From the NCBI RefSeq assembly GCF_002443255.2, contig NW_019211458.1, forward strand, positions 39,565,897 to 39,629,896: 64,000 nt of DNA, in the 5' to 3' direction. The position numbers and the translations under genes are program-made. The stretch is from Varroa destructor (taxonomy: Eukaryota; Arthropoda; Arachnida; Mesostigmata; Varroidae). The notes below the pieces were generated by a model. The model had not been told where the DNA came from and searched no databases. It saw only the letters and a list, made by a program, of their open reading frames with translations. Of this stretch, positions 38,901-52,800 are shown piece after piece; position 1 is the stretch's first letter; every line of letters begins with the position of its first letter.

Positions 38901-41900
38901 AATAATTAAGCCTGTTGGAAGTTAATCACCATATTATAGTGAAGGGTCAAATTCATTTATTGTCTTGCACAGTAATTCTTCGACTTAGCGAACGTCGTTA
39001 GCGGCGTTGTCTTCTGATAAAGGTTCCATACATTTTGCCAACATCCGAGCGAACCGCTGACCTAACAGACGACTCAGACAATGGCTTTTGGCCGTGGTTA
39101 GGATCACGCCACACTTCGGTCCGTAGTAGAACGCGCCTTCTGCTCAGTCAGGTGTTCAATCGCCGTTAGCATGGGACAGGAAACTCCAAACCCACATGTA
39201 ACTTTCCATAGTGTTCTGGTTACTACAAATGAAGCAGCCGCATAGGCAAAAGAAACAACAAGGTTGAAATATTTTATATAGAACCATCAATTGGTCGAGG
39301 TCTCAAATAATCCCGCTACTTAAAATATTAATAATAGTTATATTTTGAACGCAGTAAAACATAGGAGATTTTCCAAACCGAGGTAGATTTCTCTGTGCGC
39401 CAGCTTTTTACTTCTACATGAGTACGATTTACACTAATTACAGATATCGTTCATCTCTATGAATATATTAAAACAAAAAAAAAACTATAATGAGCGGAAG
39501 TACTTCTAGATCGTATTGCATTCTATAGCAAGCACGCTTTACAAGTTCATCTGATCAAAAATGCCGGCAGCGTTCAAAACGACACCCTCAAATACTCGTG
39601 TTTGAACCGAAAAAGCTAAGCTTCTTTAAAACGGCCGTGACGGGAAGAGACCAAATAGTTGGTTAAAATAATGGTTCGTGACTTAGCTTGTGGAATACAA
39701 AACACACGCACTTATTTACGTAAAGGCGTTATTTACAACATCTTTTATTTTTTGACGCTCATAAGGCAAAGGAGGAATCCATGGAATTAGATTTCATTAA
39801 TTCAAAACTACCTGTGTCACGTATGAAGAATTTTAGCTTTGGGAACACATCTGGTAGCTAGAACATCTGATCGTCATGGTATAACGCTTATTCACGCCTA
39901 TACCAGCCTATTCGACTGGTTTCAACTAACTGTTCCTCGGAAAACCAGTCCAGCAAAGATAACTGGGAAAAAAAAATCAATAATTCGTATTTATAGGTCA
40001 GCGTCGTTAACCCATGCGTTTTGAGAGTGCTTACCTACTAGTATGGACAGAACAACAGAGTAATGAGGCTGCTGTCGTAGAGAACTTTGAAATCTTATTA
40101 GTCATCGCGGCACAAAGTTAGTCAGAATGACGCAAGGTAGATACGGCGCCACCTACATGGGGCGTTCGAACCGCTAGGCGTTAGGGTCACATTAGAACCG
40201 GTGCGCTTTTAACAAGACGACCGGCATCACCATGATCGTCTCATAGGTCAAGTAAGGACTGAGGAAGGAACCAGTTTCTATCCCTGGAGCGCAATAGTCA
40301 CCACAAGTCATACAGCCGCCCGTGTTCTACAATGCAGCAAGCAACAAATGGGCGTTTTTTTGAAAACAACAAACGACTATACGCCTATAGAAGCTAAAGC
40401 ATTTTTGTCACTTGCTTTCGAATCATTGCGTCCTTGGAACAGGGTCGGCAAAGAGTTCCATAATATGACCTTAAAAGCAGTTTAAATTCTACAGCTCTTC
40501 TGCAATCGTCCGTTATTATTATGCCGTATACCATAAAGTACATATAAGACAGTAACCGACTAAGTCGGAACTGTTACTGGGCGTTTGATTGTGTGTAATC
40601 ACATGCTTTAATGACAGTATAACAATATTTTTTTTGCAACAAATTGGTATGGAAAACGAATAAAAACAAAGCTATTAAGTAATAGCTTAAAGTTAACGAA
40701 AACTAACCAGTGAAGCTCAACTGACCTCTCAGAGTCTCAGAGAACGATTTCAGCTAACGAAGCTGTATTCTAAGGGTACGTTTAGATGGTGTTCCTAATC
40801 TACTAGTCATTCCAGCGTAAACTTTTCGAACACTCGGCTATTCGGAGGAATTTGTCACAGAGAACCCTACGGCCTTCGCTCTCAGGTATAGATATCCCAA
40901 TTAAGGCAGCTGGTACATTAGCTAATTGCAACCCTGAATTGGGACCCTGCCAAGTGGAACTGCAATCAGCATGACAACCAAATTCGTTAGAGACACCATT
41001 CAGCCTTCGAGATAAAAGTCTCTTGCTATAGCACTCTGTCTAACTGTGTAAGGCAGCATATCTTATTCTTCCCGTCACGGCGTCAACTTTTGTCAGATTA
41101 CGTGCGGTCATCTAAGGAGAGCTAAAGGCTTTCTGAAAACGACCTCATAGGTCTGGAATGTGCCTGTATTTATTCCATCGATGGTGCATTCTAGCTTACA
41201 CATCACTAAGTATAGCATGACGTATGCTATATGAACGAGTTGAATTATGTTCGAATCCAGTACATGTTACTCGAGAGATTTAAACTCGCAGCCAAACAAA
41301 TCAGTTGTAAAATTCAATCGGTCTTTTTATAGGACCTTGCGCGTAGATCACTTTAAGACTAAACTCTCATCGCGAATACGTGCCCCTGCAGAACGACACA
41401 TCAACTGACAGATACAATCTATTTATCCTAACTCAATCACTATACTTTGCTTGGCGGATAGCTTTAGCCGAACGGGACCCACTTCGATAATTGGTCCATA
41501 TGGAAATTTTGCTTATGAGTTTATAGTTACATTAACTCTGTCTAATCAAAACAATCACTACTATTGTAGGTAACCTCAAATTGTCCTTATGATCTTAGTT
41601 GTTGTATTTATTGGAAACCACGCTACTCCAGAATTCATTTAGCTCATTATAATTTCATCTTCTCCTTCGTGAAACGTCGTTCCATTCGACGATACCTTTC
41701 TCAGTATCCGGTGGCCGACCACCATTTCTGTCGCTGACTTCGTCTGTAGTCAAAGTCATCGTAACTCCGTAATTGGCCACACACTTAACAATAAACACAC
41801 AGACACTAAGGAACACTTAATTCTGAAATTATTTTAGACGTCTGTCGTGCATAATCCACTAAAACACAGAATAGTTAGTGAATGGATAAACAGCCCCTTT

Positions 41901-42299
41901 CAGTAAATGTACTCCTGTATAGCAGGAACTACCAGCCAACGGCAAAATGAATCTGATTTACTTCAGAAGATTTCACCACCTTATTTTGCAAGATGTAGGG
42001 CGTTTGTAATCGCGATCTTATGATTACGTGTGTACCATGTGTGTGCGTTTTAAACCTAGACTATATCCATATACAACGAAGGCGTCTGCAATTTCTTCAT
42101 TGATCCGAAAACATCCGCAAACCAACACATATTGTTCAGTGGCTGTAGCAAAACATATGGACTGATAAACACAAAAGGGTTTGTATGCAGGGACAATGCT
42201 GCCAGTACAACGCAAGCCCACGGCGCTCAATGAGCTTCGGTTCTAAACGCTTTCTCGAGATCGCTAGAATCACCTTGTTTTTATTTTAAGCACTCTAAA

Positions 42300-42937
42300 G
42301 ATCAGGCAGTTTCCGCTGGACACGCCCTGAGTCTGCGGTGCCGTCACTACTACAACTACCATGACGATCAGAGCGATAACACGATGAACAGACAAGCTAC
42401 GTCTTTGTTGTTTAGCCCGATGTCACGTGCAATCCTCTGTCACTACGTTCGTTCGCCGTTGATTCTGTTTTCGTCGCCATCACCGTTACCGCTACCATGA
42501 ACACTACTACAGTCGCTAGTCTCTAGCAAAGTTGCAGCAGGCAACGACTGACGCTTTCCCGAAGAACATCAAGTTGCGCCAACAAGCCGGCATGATTCGA
42601 CTACGCCACGCTCCCTACCCCCAACCGACCAGTTAGCGACTTGCAAAACAGCACAGCAAAAGCGTCAGACGCCAGCCAGCCAGCCAGCCCGTCCGTCCGC
42701 CCGCTGCTTACGATACCATATACACGCCTATGGGCAATCAACTATGTTAGCTGAAGTGATATTAGGAGAGTTTCCTTGCATTTTCCCAGTCCTCACCGTC
42801 ACAGCAATAGTCTTAATAGATACTGATATTGATATCAGCATTATGGAAGGAATAATACGATTGCTATTATCGAAAAGGCCATCCATAACATCAGTAACAG
42901 CGGCGGCGGCGGCAGCGGTAATAGCGATGGCGATGGC

Positions 42938-42970
<33 letters not shown>

Positions 42971-43135
42971 AGCAGCAGCAACGGCGGCGGCTTCCAGAAG
43001 CCTCCATCGACTACGGTAATCCGTTCGCTTTGCTCCCTAGTATGACTGTTTTTTCGTAATCTCTTAAGCTGTCTATGATGCCGAGCACATAACTGTTCTG
43101 TGTGCTTATCTTGGCGCGCACGTTTCCTGTTCATC
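42300..43135. other. GC-rich island with CG-containing repeats, possible promoter or 5' UTR
   Basis: This stretch is far richer in GC and CG dinucleotides than its surroundings. It contains CAGC/CCGT-type tetranucleotides (about 42670-42700) and a GGC-rich tract (42900-42991). On the minus strand a TATATGG-like element (near 42715) and a TCAGT initiator-like motif (near 42550) can be seen, which would suit transcription toward PIP5K. Open frames here encode poly-Ala or poly-Pro from the repeat and are not credible proteins. Confidence 0.3.
42900..42991. repeat. GGC-rich imperfect trinucleotide tract
   Basis: Runs of GGC interrupted by AGC, GAT, GGT and ACG. It reads as Ala-rich on the plus strand and Pro-rich on the minus strand in chance frames. 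Confidence 0.9.
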
Positions 43136-46100
43136 CTAGGTCATCTTGTTGTATGGTTCAATAGCTCTCATTAGTCTATTGACCATGAGGATTATTAGCA
43201 AGTGGCAAAATTGACCCGCCACACTCTCAGCTACCTAAGCTACTTGTAGCAGCAGTAAACATCGACAGCAAATCGGCAATGACTCCTCGTGTTGTAGCGG
43301 TTTGATTAGTGGTACACCGTCCATATCCACTTTGACCAAAGGCTAACAACGTCTATCAATTCATCAAGGAACCGCCAAGCGAGACCAACAGCGTCAACTC
43401 GGTCATTCTTCTTTGGCCTCTGACGACGCTTTCGGTATAGCCTGTTGTTCCTCAATGTTCGGCGAAGCAAAATAGTCGAAAGTTTCCGTCAGCGAAGCAG
43501 CAACTGCTCAGCATCGGCTCTACATCGGTCGCTTTGCTTTGCTGACTACAGATGCGTATAGAAGTATAGTGTACTATAGTGTATAGTGCATTACTCTCAG
43601 CTACCACACTTGCGATTCGTAAAGCTAGTAAAAACAAAGCTGATGGAAAGTCAACAGAATAGCCAAATAAATGACTTAAAACGATGTCACTATCATCAAA
43701 TATGACGTCAAGTTGAAAACCATGTATCGATTTTGACCAACAATTGCTAACACAGGTCTTTGGTAGAGCAGACGCCTCGCATGACCCAGCCATTTCATAA
43801 TCTAGGTCAACCCCGGTTTCACAGTCTTGAACAATCGCAAAACTGACTCAAGTGGTATCACGGCTCAATGTTAGTATTACGACTAACGAGAAGAAAATAC
43901 TATGCACACATCGGATATTTTCCCTTTCAATTATAATATATTCTGGTTTCCCGTATCGATCTACGTGAATGTAGTTTCGTATCGGACATACGCCAACGGG
44001 TGGCAAGTGATAACCGACGGAACATCGACTTCAGATGCTTCAGGTGAGATGGCAGCCTGGCTGTCGCTAAGCAGCAGCCTTTATTTGCGCAACCACAAGT
44101 ATATAATTATTATTATCGCGATACATACAGTAACGCACCGACGTTATGGTTGATGTTGTTCTGGTAGCGCCGTTATCGCTGAATAACATACGTATCACCC
44201 GAACCCGAACAAAATGCAAGGTGACGTTACCTTAACCAAGATAGTACCCACTAGCTAAAGCTCTATACACTTCTAAATAATTGCTTTAGCATCTAAACTA
44301 GGCGCTGGTGTTTTTTTTTTCGAATTGTTATAATCGTATGTATTATAAGAACGTACTATGTGCCTATGGGCACCTATATTTACACTAAGTAAGAGCTGCT
44401 AAACAATCAAAGCCGGAAGATAGTACTCCCTCCATTTTGCAAAAATCGCGTCTGACTGAATATTCTATTAAAGCAAAGCGTGAAAGTTCAGCCAATATCG
44501 AGGCCAATCAATGAAGACTTCGACGATAAAAAGAAGAAAAAAGGACTGGTGGCGCCACCGGTGACTTTAAACGGCAAACAACTTTTGCTGGGGATGTGAA
44601 TATGACAAACACAGAAGGCTTGAAGTGACCCGCCAATGGTTCAACAGCGTTTCGTACTCGTTGGTCGCTCCTGGTGTTCCGTTCGTTAATAGCACCTTGT
44701 ACGCTGCCACTAGCGTCGCTGCTAGCAGGCGCGACATATGTATTGAACAGTTGGATCGGTAAGAGATCCGAGAAATCATCAACAAAATTTTTTAGAGCAG
44801 TGGCTCGCAGTAGTGTTTCGAAGTTTTATACTTTTCTCTGTGGATGGGCGAGTAGAAAACTCATCGAAGTCTGGACTTCCCCATGTAATAAGAAGTGCCC
44901 GACCACTTTATCTATTGAAAGTAAGGGGCAATGGTGAAGCTCAACCAGCAGAAGTGACTAGTCCATTGTGACCGTGGCATTGTAAAACTACATGCCCCTT
45001 CTTCCTCTGATGCAATTCATTCTATGCAAATTCTCGGTTTGAGCTGAGTCGCAGAGCATTTGTGCCTTAGGTTTAGGTATAGTTGGACTCCATGCAGCGG
45101 CTAATGTCTTCACTATCATAGAGATTTCTTCATCGTACCTGCTGTGCCTAAAACGCAAGACATGTTAAATTCCTGATAGCCAAAAACATAAGGGACAGAG
45201 TAGCAGTTATTTAATATCCACTAACAAAGAACGTACTGATGTTCCGCATAGGCATTCATGCTGCTGGATAAGTTATCAGCACTAGATTTCTTTAATAAAC
45301 TCAGGTGAGCACAAAATGAACCTAAAGTTGCTGTAAAGGCAGAAACGTCCTGCAAAAAACGTCCGTAGAATGATATGTGCGTTGAAAGGAAAAAAGCTCA
45401 TAGCAGCATTAGATTACCTTTTCTTTCTTTCTTTCTATACATTTCTATTTACGGCGTCCGATATACAGAAACAGCTATAATCAAACGTAGCAAACCGTAA
45501 CGTCACCGTCACCTTTCGTTTAATTCAATGACGAGCCCATTGTCTATCCTTTAATGGAATTAAAAAGCAAAATTTTAATATTCATTATTAGGCCAAATAT
45601 TTTTTTAGAAGAAACACTATTCCCACTGAATGCTGTTGGATGAAGTAACAGTTACGCCATACTTTACGCTAAAGATGCTTGCAGTGACGCTGTACGTTGT
45701 CGTTTTTGTAACTGAGCAGTGACTTCGGCGCCGTCGCAACTGTAGTCGGAGTTCCTGCGCCTTCAACGGTCACAATTTTTTACCACAGCAAATGCAGCCA
45801 CCCAATAAGTTGAAAGCACTGAGGATGCATTTACGTTTCCAATATTGCAGGTTCCCCGCTTTTCTTTTATTCTGTTACCCTCTGCTCGCGTGTCCCGGAT
45901 ACATATGAATGTTTGAACCGTTCCTTTCTTCATCGCATGGATACAGGAACAACCCACTGCACAGTTCGCAATCACGGAGGCAACAACAGCAAACATCGCT
46001 CGCATTGCCCGGCCTGATGTTTGTTCCATTAGTTCATAGGAGAACTATGTTGCACGACCAGGCAAGCACAGGGAATAAGAGCGAGGGAAAATACGCGACG

Positions 46101-46399
46101 AGGACGATCCATACGAATAGCAGACGTTCACGGACGCACCGGAGAAAAGTTGTACCGCATTGCGCTGGATTATCTAAATTGCAGTTATCCGATATCTGCT
46201 GTACCTATTGACCATTTAGTGTCGTTGTTGTTCGCAATAGCAAACTAATGGTAAAACAGAAGGCACGCAACTACCGCTACGAAATGAGGTCAATTTTATT
46301 GAAGTTGGCCTTCTTTAGGTAGTCTGAAATATAAAAGCATGCACACATAGAAGTGCATGCTAGCATTGTAGCATTTGCAAAAGCCTTCAAGTAGCCCCA
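43136..46399. other. Non-coding stretch
   Basis: Frames of up to about 113 residues occur (for example minus 43452-43793 and plus 43902-44153), but none shows a recognisable domain or convincing splice boundaries. A short TTTC repeat lies at about 45419-45434. Nothing else was identified. Confidence 0.4.
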
Positions 46400-46830
46400 C
46401 TCCACCGACAGTTGCTTAATAAGGATGGCAACTGCTGCTGCTAGTCGCTCCAGCTGGTTCTCGTCATAGTCGTCGTCACTATTATCAGCTTTGCTGCAGT
46501 TATTGCTGTTATTACCCCCATCAGCGGTGCGCTTTACAGCTGTCTATGAAAAACACAGACAGACAGACAGACAGAGCGTCTAGCTGCTAACCACGATGGC
46601 CTTTGGCCTACTGACCATTTTGAGTCGATGCTGTCGACGTTGCACAATTTTCTGACCACCAGCGCAAGGCTGCTATCGGTAGTTCTACTGCCGCCGCCAT
46701 TATTCGCTACGTTAGCGTTGTGCTTTTGTTTCAACTGCCAACCGGCCGGCCAGTCGGCTATTCTTTAGGCAGTAATAGTAGAAAACATTTCCCGTGCCCT
46801 CGTTCCTTCTTTCTTTCTTTCTTTCTCTAT
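46400..46830. other. Second GC-rich island, possible 5' region on the minus strand
   Basis: Contains CTG/CTGC-type and CAGA repeats and a GGCCGGCC motif (46742-46749). On the minus strand an ATG at 46700-46698 in context AATAATGG opens a 30-codon frame starting MAAAVELP and ending at 46608. It resembles a 5' UTR with a short upstream frame. Evidence is compositional only. Confidence 0.2.
46556..46574. repeat. (CAGA)n tetranucleotide repeat
   Basis: Nearly five perfect units. A separate TTTC repeat is at about 46807-46826. Confidence 0.9.
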
Positions 46831-49800
46831 TGCATTTCTTCGCACTAACAGTTAGCCAGTCCAGTGAAACGGCCCTTGTGATCATTGTCGCTTACCCCTT
46901 CGGATCTTTTTTACGACTTCAGTGATTCGATGCCATCGGCAGCAGTCTTTTACAACGAGAGTGACACCAGCATAAGTAGCGATAGCTAAACCTGCTTTGA
47001 CACAGTCAGCCACAAAGAACCTGCCATATTATTTATCTAAAGTCAGACAGACCGCTAGACAATTACATAGCAGTGTCATGGTTGTTAATACTCTTGGTCT
47101 TGTGCGCTTAACCTTAGCTGACTATTGAGACTATTGCTTGCTTAGTATAATGTTGCCGATATTGATAAAACGTACTTCGAATGACGAGATGGTCCGTTGT
47201 TTATCTTGATTGATCTACTTGATATCAAACGGGTCGAAACGAAATAATGGGGACAGGACCAAGTTCCAGGTTTATCATGTGTCTTCGCAGGACACAGAAT
47301 TCCATTTATTACATTTTGGCAACAACACATTTGTTCTGGAGCAGCTGTTTCTTTCTGGAGAATAAATTGTTCCCGACAATTCTTTTCAAGGGACTAAATG
47401 CGGTTACTCAGCAATCAGTCGTATACGATTCTAGATTTACGCATATTTATTCGCTCGGCGTATTAATATAAAATAAATATAGTTATTTCTACTACGAATC
47501 ACCTTTAGGTAAAGGTCTAATCTAAAACCCATATTTGTTATAGGCCATCCCATTCAATCGACTGAGCGCTAGAAAATCTAGAAAACTAGAAAAGAATATA
47601 GAATATCACACCTACTTCCAGAAGAATTGCTTTGTTAGATGATGCTGACATAAAAACCTGTTAAAGACAAAACAAGTCGTCTCGGCCACGAGAATGTCCA
47701 GCCGTCCAAATGCTGACCCATGTGTTAAGAGTTTGCATTGAACAATAGATAACGTTATTATCCATATAGTACCGATTAACATGCAGCAATTTCAAACTAG
47801 TTGCGAGTTTTTGTAATTTTCTTTTTATAATAATATATATATATATATATATAATATAGTAATAATTTTATAATTGTAGCTTCAGTACACTGTCTGTGTC
47901 AAATTAGGCGGATTTCTAATTCCGCTTTCCAGATGCGAACAATATATAATATAGTGCTGTCAGGGAATATGGCTTTCACATCGTCAATGTAAGGTCGGAG
48001 ATTTTGAAGAAACACACATTTTTAAAAAAATAGTCAACGCTCGATCCATGAAATAAATATCGACGAATTTGCTACATTCAGGCTCTAAGACTGAAAATCT
48101 CTAGATCTTATCTTGTAACACACAAGCGAATACAAGATTATCGACATGATATAGAAACTAGTTCCTGTACTGTGTATTCTATAGAGCTGAGCTAAAAAAA
48201 GAATGTATCAGTCCGCATTGATGAAGGTCAATATACAAAAAGAAGCCTGTTTAACTTTCAACCTCACATAGTACTTTCGAGAAGGAAATATAGTTGAGTC
48301 TCAAGCAACCACCAACAGGCTAACATGATAATTTTACATTTCGAACCTTAAACAAGCATTTCTCTATTACTTTAAGCCGTCTCAGTCACTACATATCGTA
48401 ATCGTAAACGTGGCGGGCGTATTCATCTTATTTTACTAAGTGATAATAACATATAAATAGCAGATTTTAATGCCAGAGTCCAAAAGTTGTGTAAATTCGT
48501 CGGGGAGATGATATCGAACCTGTGCCAATAGCGAAGACCCAAGACGATCTAATGAAAATATTGATCTGAAACTAGAGAGCAGTTGATTAACCCGTAATCT
48601 GCTTCACGGTCTCGATATTATTAAAGGGAAACTCAAGTTTCTAGGAACAGCACACAGATGTTACGTAAACTAAAAACCAACTTTGGTCGTGAATATCAAT
48701 GATCTGTCAGTTAGCTGCATGCTGTCGAGGCTGATGAAAGCCAGCCTGCTCGCTGAAACCTTTGCTAGTAGAGCAAAGAATTGCTTCATTGGTCTAGTAT
48801 TTTTTTAGTTGCTAAGTGTATAATCAAGTGAGCGTGGTCGTACTGGGAGCCAGTAGCCCGACGGAAAGCTGATCGGCGGCGGTACTGGACGTAAAACTCG
48901 GTACCGTTGAGTGCGTTAATCTGCGTGCTATACAGTGGCAAGCTCGCTCGCCTAGATGGCCGAACTTGGTTCAGGCATGTCGCCAAAACGAATCGGCCAA
49001 AAAAGTCCTTTTACGACGAAAATAAACCGGCAACAGGACATCCTCAAAAGGAATTTGTTAGGTTAAAAAAAGTTGTAACATGTTTTTTTCTGACAAAATC
49101 TGGTGACAGAAAGGTAATAACTGACACAGTTACAAGAAGGTGTTCTAATGCAAGAAAACAATGTGTCCCGTACGTTGGATTCTTGACAAAGTATCGGTCA
49201 TTTTCTTCTATAGATTGTTTTTTAAAGTCACATATTTCAGGTAATAGGAATCGCGCCGGACAAAGCTGACATTAGTAGTACATTTGCTAAATTGAATGTA
49301 TTGCTTCTATTCAGACTGACGATAGTTCGCTTTGAAGAAGTGCAAAATTTCTGTTATATTTTACAATTGTAATAGAGGCATAAATGCTGCTTAGGCCCAT
49401 GAAAAATGTGTGCTGTTTATAGTCAAGGTACGTTATTGAAAGAAACACCTTAAAGATGATTCTATTATTTTCGTTCTGAACATAACGATGTTCCTCGTAG
49501 TAATCGACCAGTTACGGAAAAAGTTAACGAAACTTAAGCAAGACCAACACATGAGCAACTGGACGTCGCTGAAGAACTAAATAACTACAGGTAAGCAGTG
49601 TTAATCCACTTAAAAAAAACGTCGATGTTTGGGTGCCATGTAAATTGAGGCTACACAATTCACTATATCGTATGTCCGTCAGCAAAGTTCCATAAAAGCG
49701 CCGCGAAACCCGGTTACTTCTAAATCCAAGCACAATATTATTGCACATATGACAATAATGTGCTGCACAGCCCAGACTGGCGCCAAAGAAGATGATACTA

Positions 49801-52800
49801 CGACTTGCTGACATCGAATGAATTCGGACCTCTACTGTTTACAATGAGCCACTGAAAATAATTGAATGGAACTAGTGAAGAGAAAAGGCGTCGTCTTCCA
49901 CCATGACGATGTCAATTCGTATACATATTTAGCTATCCGCCAAGAAGCATAATAATCTGGATAGAGAACCCACTGCATCCGCCCCGTTGCCCAAATTTGA
50001 TATCATCAGACTACAATCTCTTTCGGTCTATGCAAATAATGTTAATTTGGTTCCAAAGGAGGCTCATAAACATCACTGGTCATGATTTTTTGCCCAAAAT
50101 TTTACGATTAAAGTTTTATAGTGATGAAACTATGTTATTACAAGAAAAATCGCACAAGGTCATCGATCAAAATAGTGCATATTTAGCATAGTGAAAAATA
50201 TAAAAATACGCTCTTTAGTTTTGCATTGCTCCAACTGTATTCATACAAACGAGTTATAATAAAAACAAATGGCTATAATAAAATTATCAATAGGATATAG
50301 ACTGCTCACAGATACTTTACCCAGCAACGTAATAACGTATGAAAAAAAACTCGGTTGTATGTGTACAGACAGGCCTTCCACTCTCTGCCGATGGCTTATC
50401 CCATTCAGCAATAATTCACTCATACAGATATTACAACCGTGTATACCTAACCACTGTCCCCCTAAAATCCCCTAAAAAGGCAAGTAAATTCGCTAAATTA
50501 AATCTCTCTTTCTTCGCTTGCTTCTCAAAGGCCCAAGGTCTGTCCTGACTCTATTGGGTACTGATGTGTTACGTCTAATTGTTTACTTTGTACATTTTTT
50601 TTTGCACTAAACAATGTTCATTTGCTGGCTATTGAGTCCCAGCAGGAAGCATGCCTCGAAGATAAAGAGTTCACGGCGGCGTAGCTTCAATGAATAGTGC
50701 CAAATTCAGTCGCTGCTATCTGCCAACACGGTTTCCAGTTACATAGTCATCTTATATATAGTATTCAGTAGCTGAAGTGGGGAAATGGGTTCACGGAGTA
50801 AAAAAAGTGGGGCAGGAATCGATGTATGAAAATAGGTCAAACTCGACCATGCATATTTTCTAGTAGAGATATCAACTGAGCTACGATAATCGAACGGTGC
50901 ACACCGGTTAACCCCGCCAGCTCGCCTTTTTTGATAACGTGTCGTATGTGGAATCACTAATATTGTTTTACTTGATTGTGCAATTTCTTATTGATTGAAC
51001 AGCCGTACGTCGCTGTCCTTGCCTCACAACAACCTCACTTAAAATTCAGTGACTGTGTTAATTATCTAATAGACTACACATTGCAATGTATTTTTTCAGG
51101 ACATTCTAAATAGCGCTAGGTATAAAGAAGGGAGAGTGAACGGTCCTATCTCAGCATTAACTGTTCATCTGTCAGCCACAGCCCTTACTTCGGAACAAAT
51201 TATTTATCGAGGCGGAAATTGCGTATTTGACTCTGTTGACAGATGTAAACTTGGTAACCCTTTGTGGTAACACACGCTCTTAAAAATGCCCCTCAGCATT
51301 CGCGAGTCAAATAAAATTAATGGAATAAGATGCATACTAATATATGCTCAAGGCTATGCAATGTAAATTTGCTTTCGGAGCCATATCTGTATGGTATAAA
51401 CCTAGATCTAACTTCTGGATAATTATTGGCGTTATTCGTGTATTACCCTCAAAAAGAAATAGAACCCATACATAGAATCGAAGTAAACGCGGTTGCTAAA
51501 GTATTATGGGTTATATAAGCGGCTATCCATACAGTACCTATCCGACACCTATATTTGGAGCCCAAAGTAAGGCTAATCTATTGCGATCTGAACAAAATGA
51601 TGACAATACAGTTGTAGAGATCGTACATAACACAGCAATGCAATAGCATAAAACACTTGATAATCAGCAAAAGAAAGCAATGATGAAAAAAAGCCACTAC
51701 GCATCAACCAAATTTTCATTTCAACCTAAATCTCATCGCCTTTTTTTCGTTACGCAGCTTGTTGGTGTTTTTAGAGAAATAAAAAAGAAACACGAGCGCC
51801 GAGAGCTATACAAAAAATTAGGCACTGAGTCAGTCTGTCAATTTGCTCTAGCATTCTCAGCCTGTCATAAATTAATCACGACTGAGCGTAATACCCTTTT
51901 ACTATGAGGTTGAGTTCAAAAAGCCCAGCTGATCCTTGCTGTTGCTCCGGTAGCTAGCAGACTCTCCGATAAGGTAGCTTCGATAAATCCGGAAAGCTTT
52001 CGCCAAAAAGACAGGAGAATTTCAACATATCAGCGCAACGCTACTGCTATCAATGACAGTTAGAATCACCTTAGGGTATTCGAAAACTAAGCGCTCATAA
52101 TTTCTGCAAAATATTCAGACTCTTCACGCTCGTACAAAGATATTTAGAAATTCGTAGAGTGCCTAAAACTCTAGCAGCTGGATGGACCTAAATATTCCGT
52201 AAATAACATTAACCTTTGAGATTGTGTTAGATGAAACATAATTTAGGCTAGCTAATGAAACGGACCAATAAAGAAGTAATAATAAAAAAACACTTTTTTC
52301 AAAGCGTAATATTCACCAAGAACGCCTGTTCGTTGACCTCGTTGACCTGTTTGCTCTTGTTATTTAAAAAAAAAACAAAAAGTTGTGTTAGGCAATTTAA
52401 AAAGGCAGGTATACGTCTACAGTATCTAAGGCTCTTTGTATCGACATTAGATCAAGACTAAATTGAATCAAAGAAAACTAAACTACCTGCGTAAAAGGGT
52501 CACCCACTTTCCGTATCTGCTTCTTGCATATACGTCTTAAGTTTTTTTCCCTTTACACTATACATATATAAGTTACATATGCCATTTCCTTACACAAGAG
52601 GAGGCATCCAATGTTTTACCTAACCGTCCATCCGAACAACAAAAATGCATTAGTCTGCGATGCGCTGCAAGTCTGATTAGAATAAAGTCCAATAGATTTT
52701 CAAATCTACAGTATCAGCAAAACCAAACGACGATAAAAACTCAATTTTGTGGATGTCGTAAACGGTATCGACATTCGCCTGCAGTGTCACTGTATCATTA

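Larger units (their letters stand above)
35236..42299. other. Non-coding stretch upstream of the PIP5K exons
   Basis: AT-rich with short frames only. If PIP5K has further 5' exons, part of this is intron. One candidate mini-exon (35957-35898, minus) has an excellent acceptor. A 13-C run is at 35986-35998. No repeat family or RNA gene was recognised. Confidence 0.5.

Noticed and set aside
40166..40180. tRNA T-arm-like GGGCGTTCGAACCGC
   Set aside because: The T-arm stem has a mismatch and no matching 5' acceptor strand lies about 70 bases upstream.
41249..41258. tRNA B-box-like GTTCGAATCC
   Set aside because: The flanking bases do not form a T-arm stem and no A box or acceptor stem is found at the expected distance.
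42744..43134. Ala-rich plus-strand and Pro-rich minus-strand frames over the GGC tract
   Set aside because: The low-complexity residues are simply the translated trinucleotide repeat, open on both strands at once.
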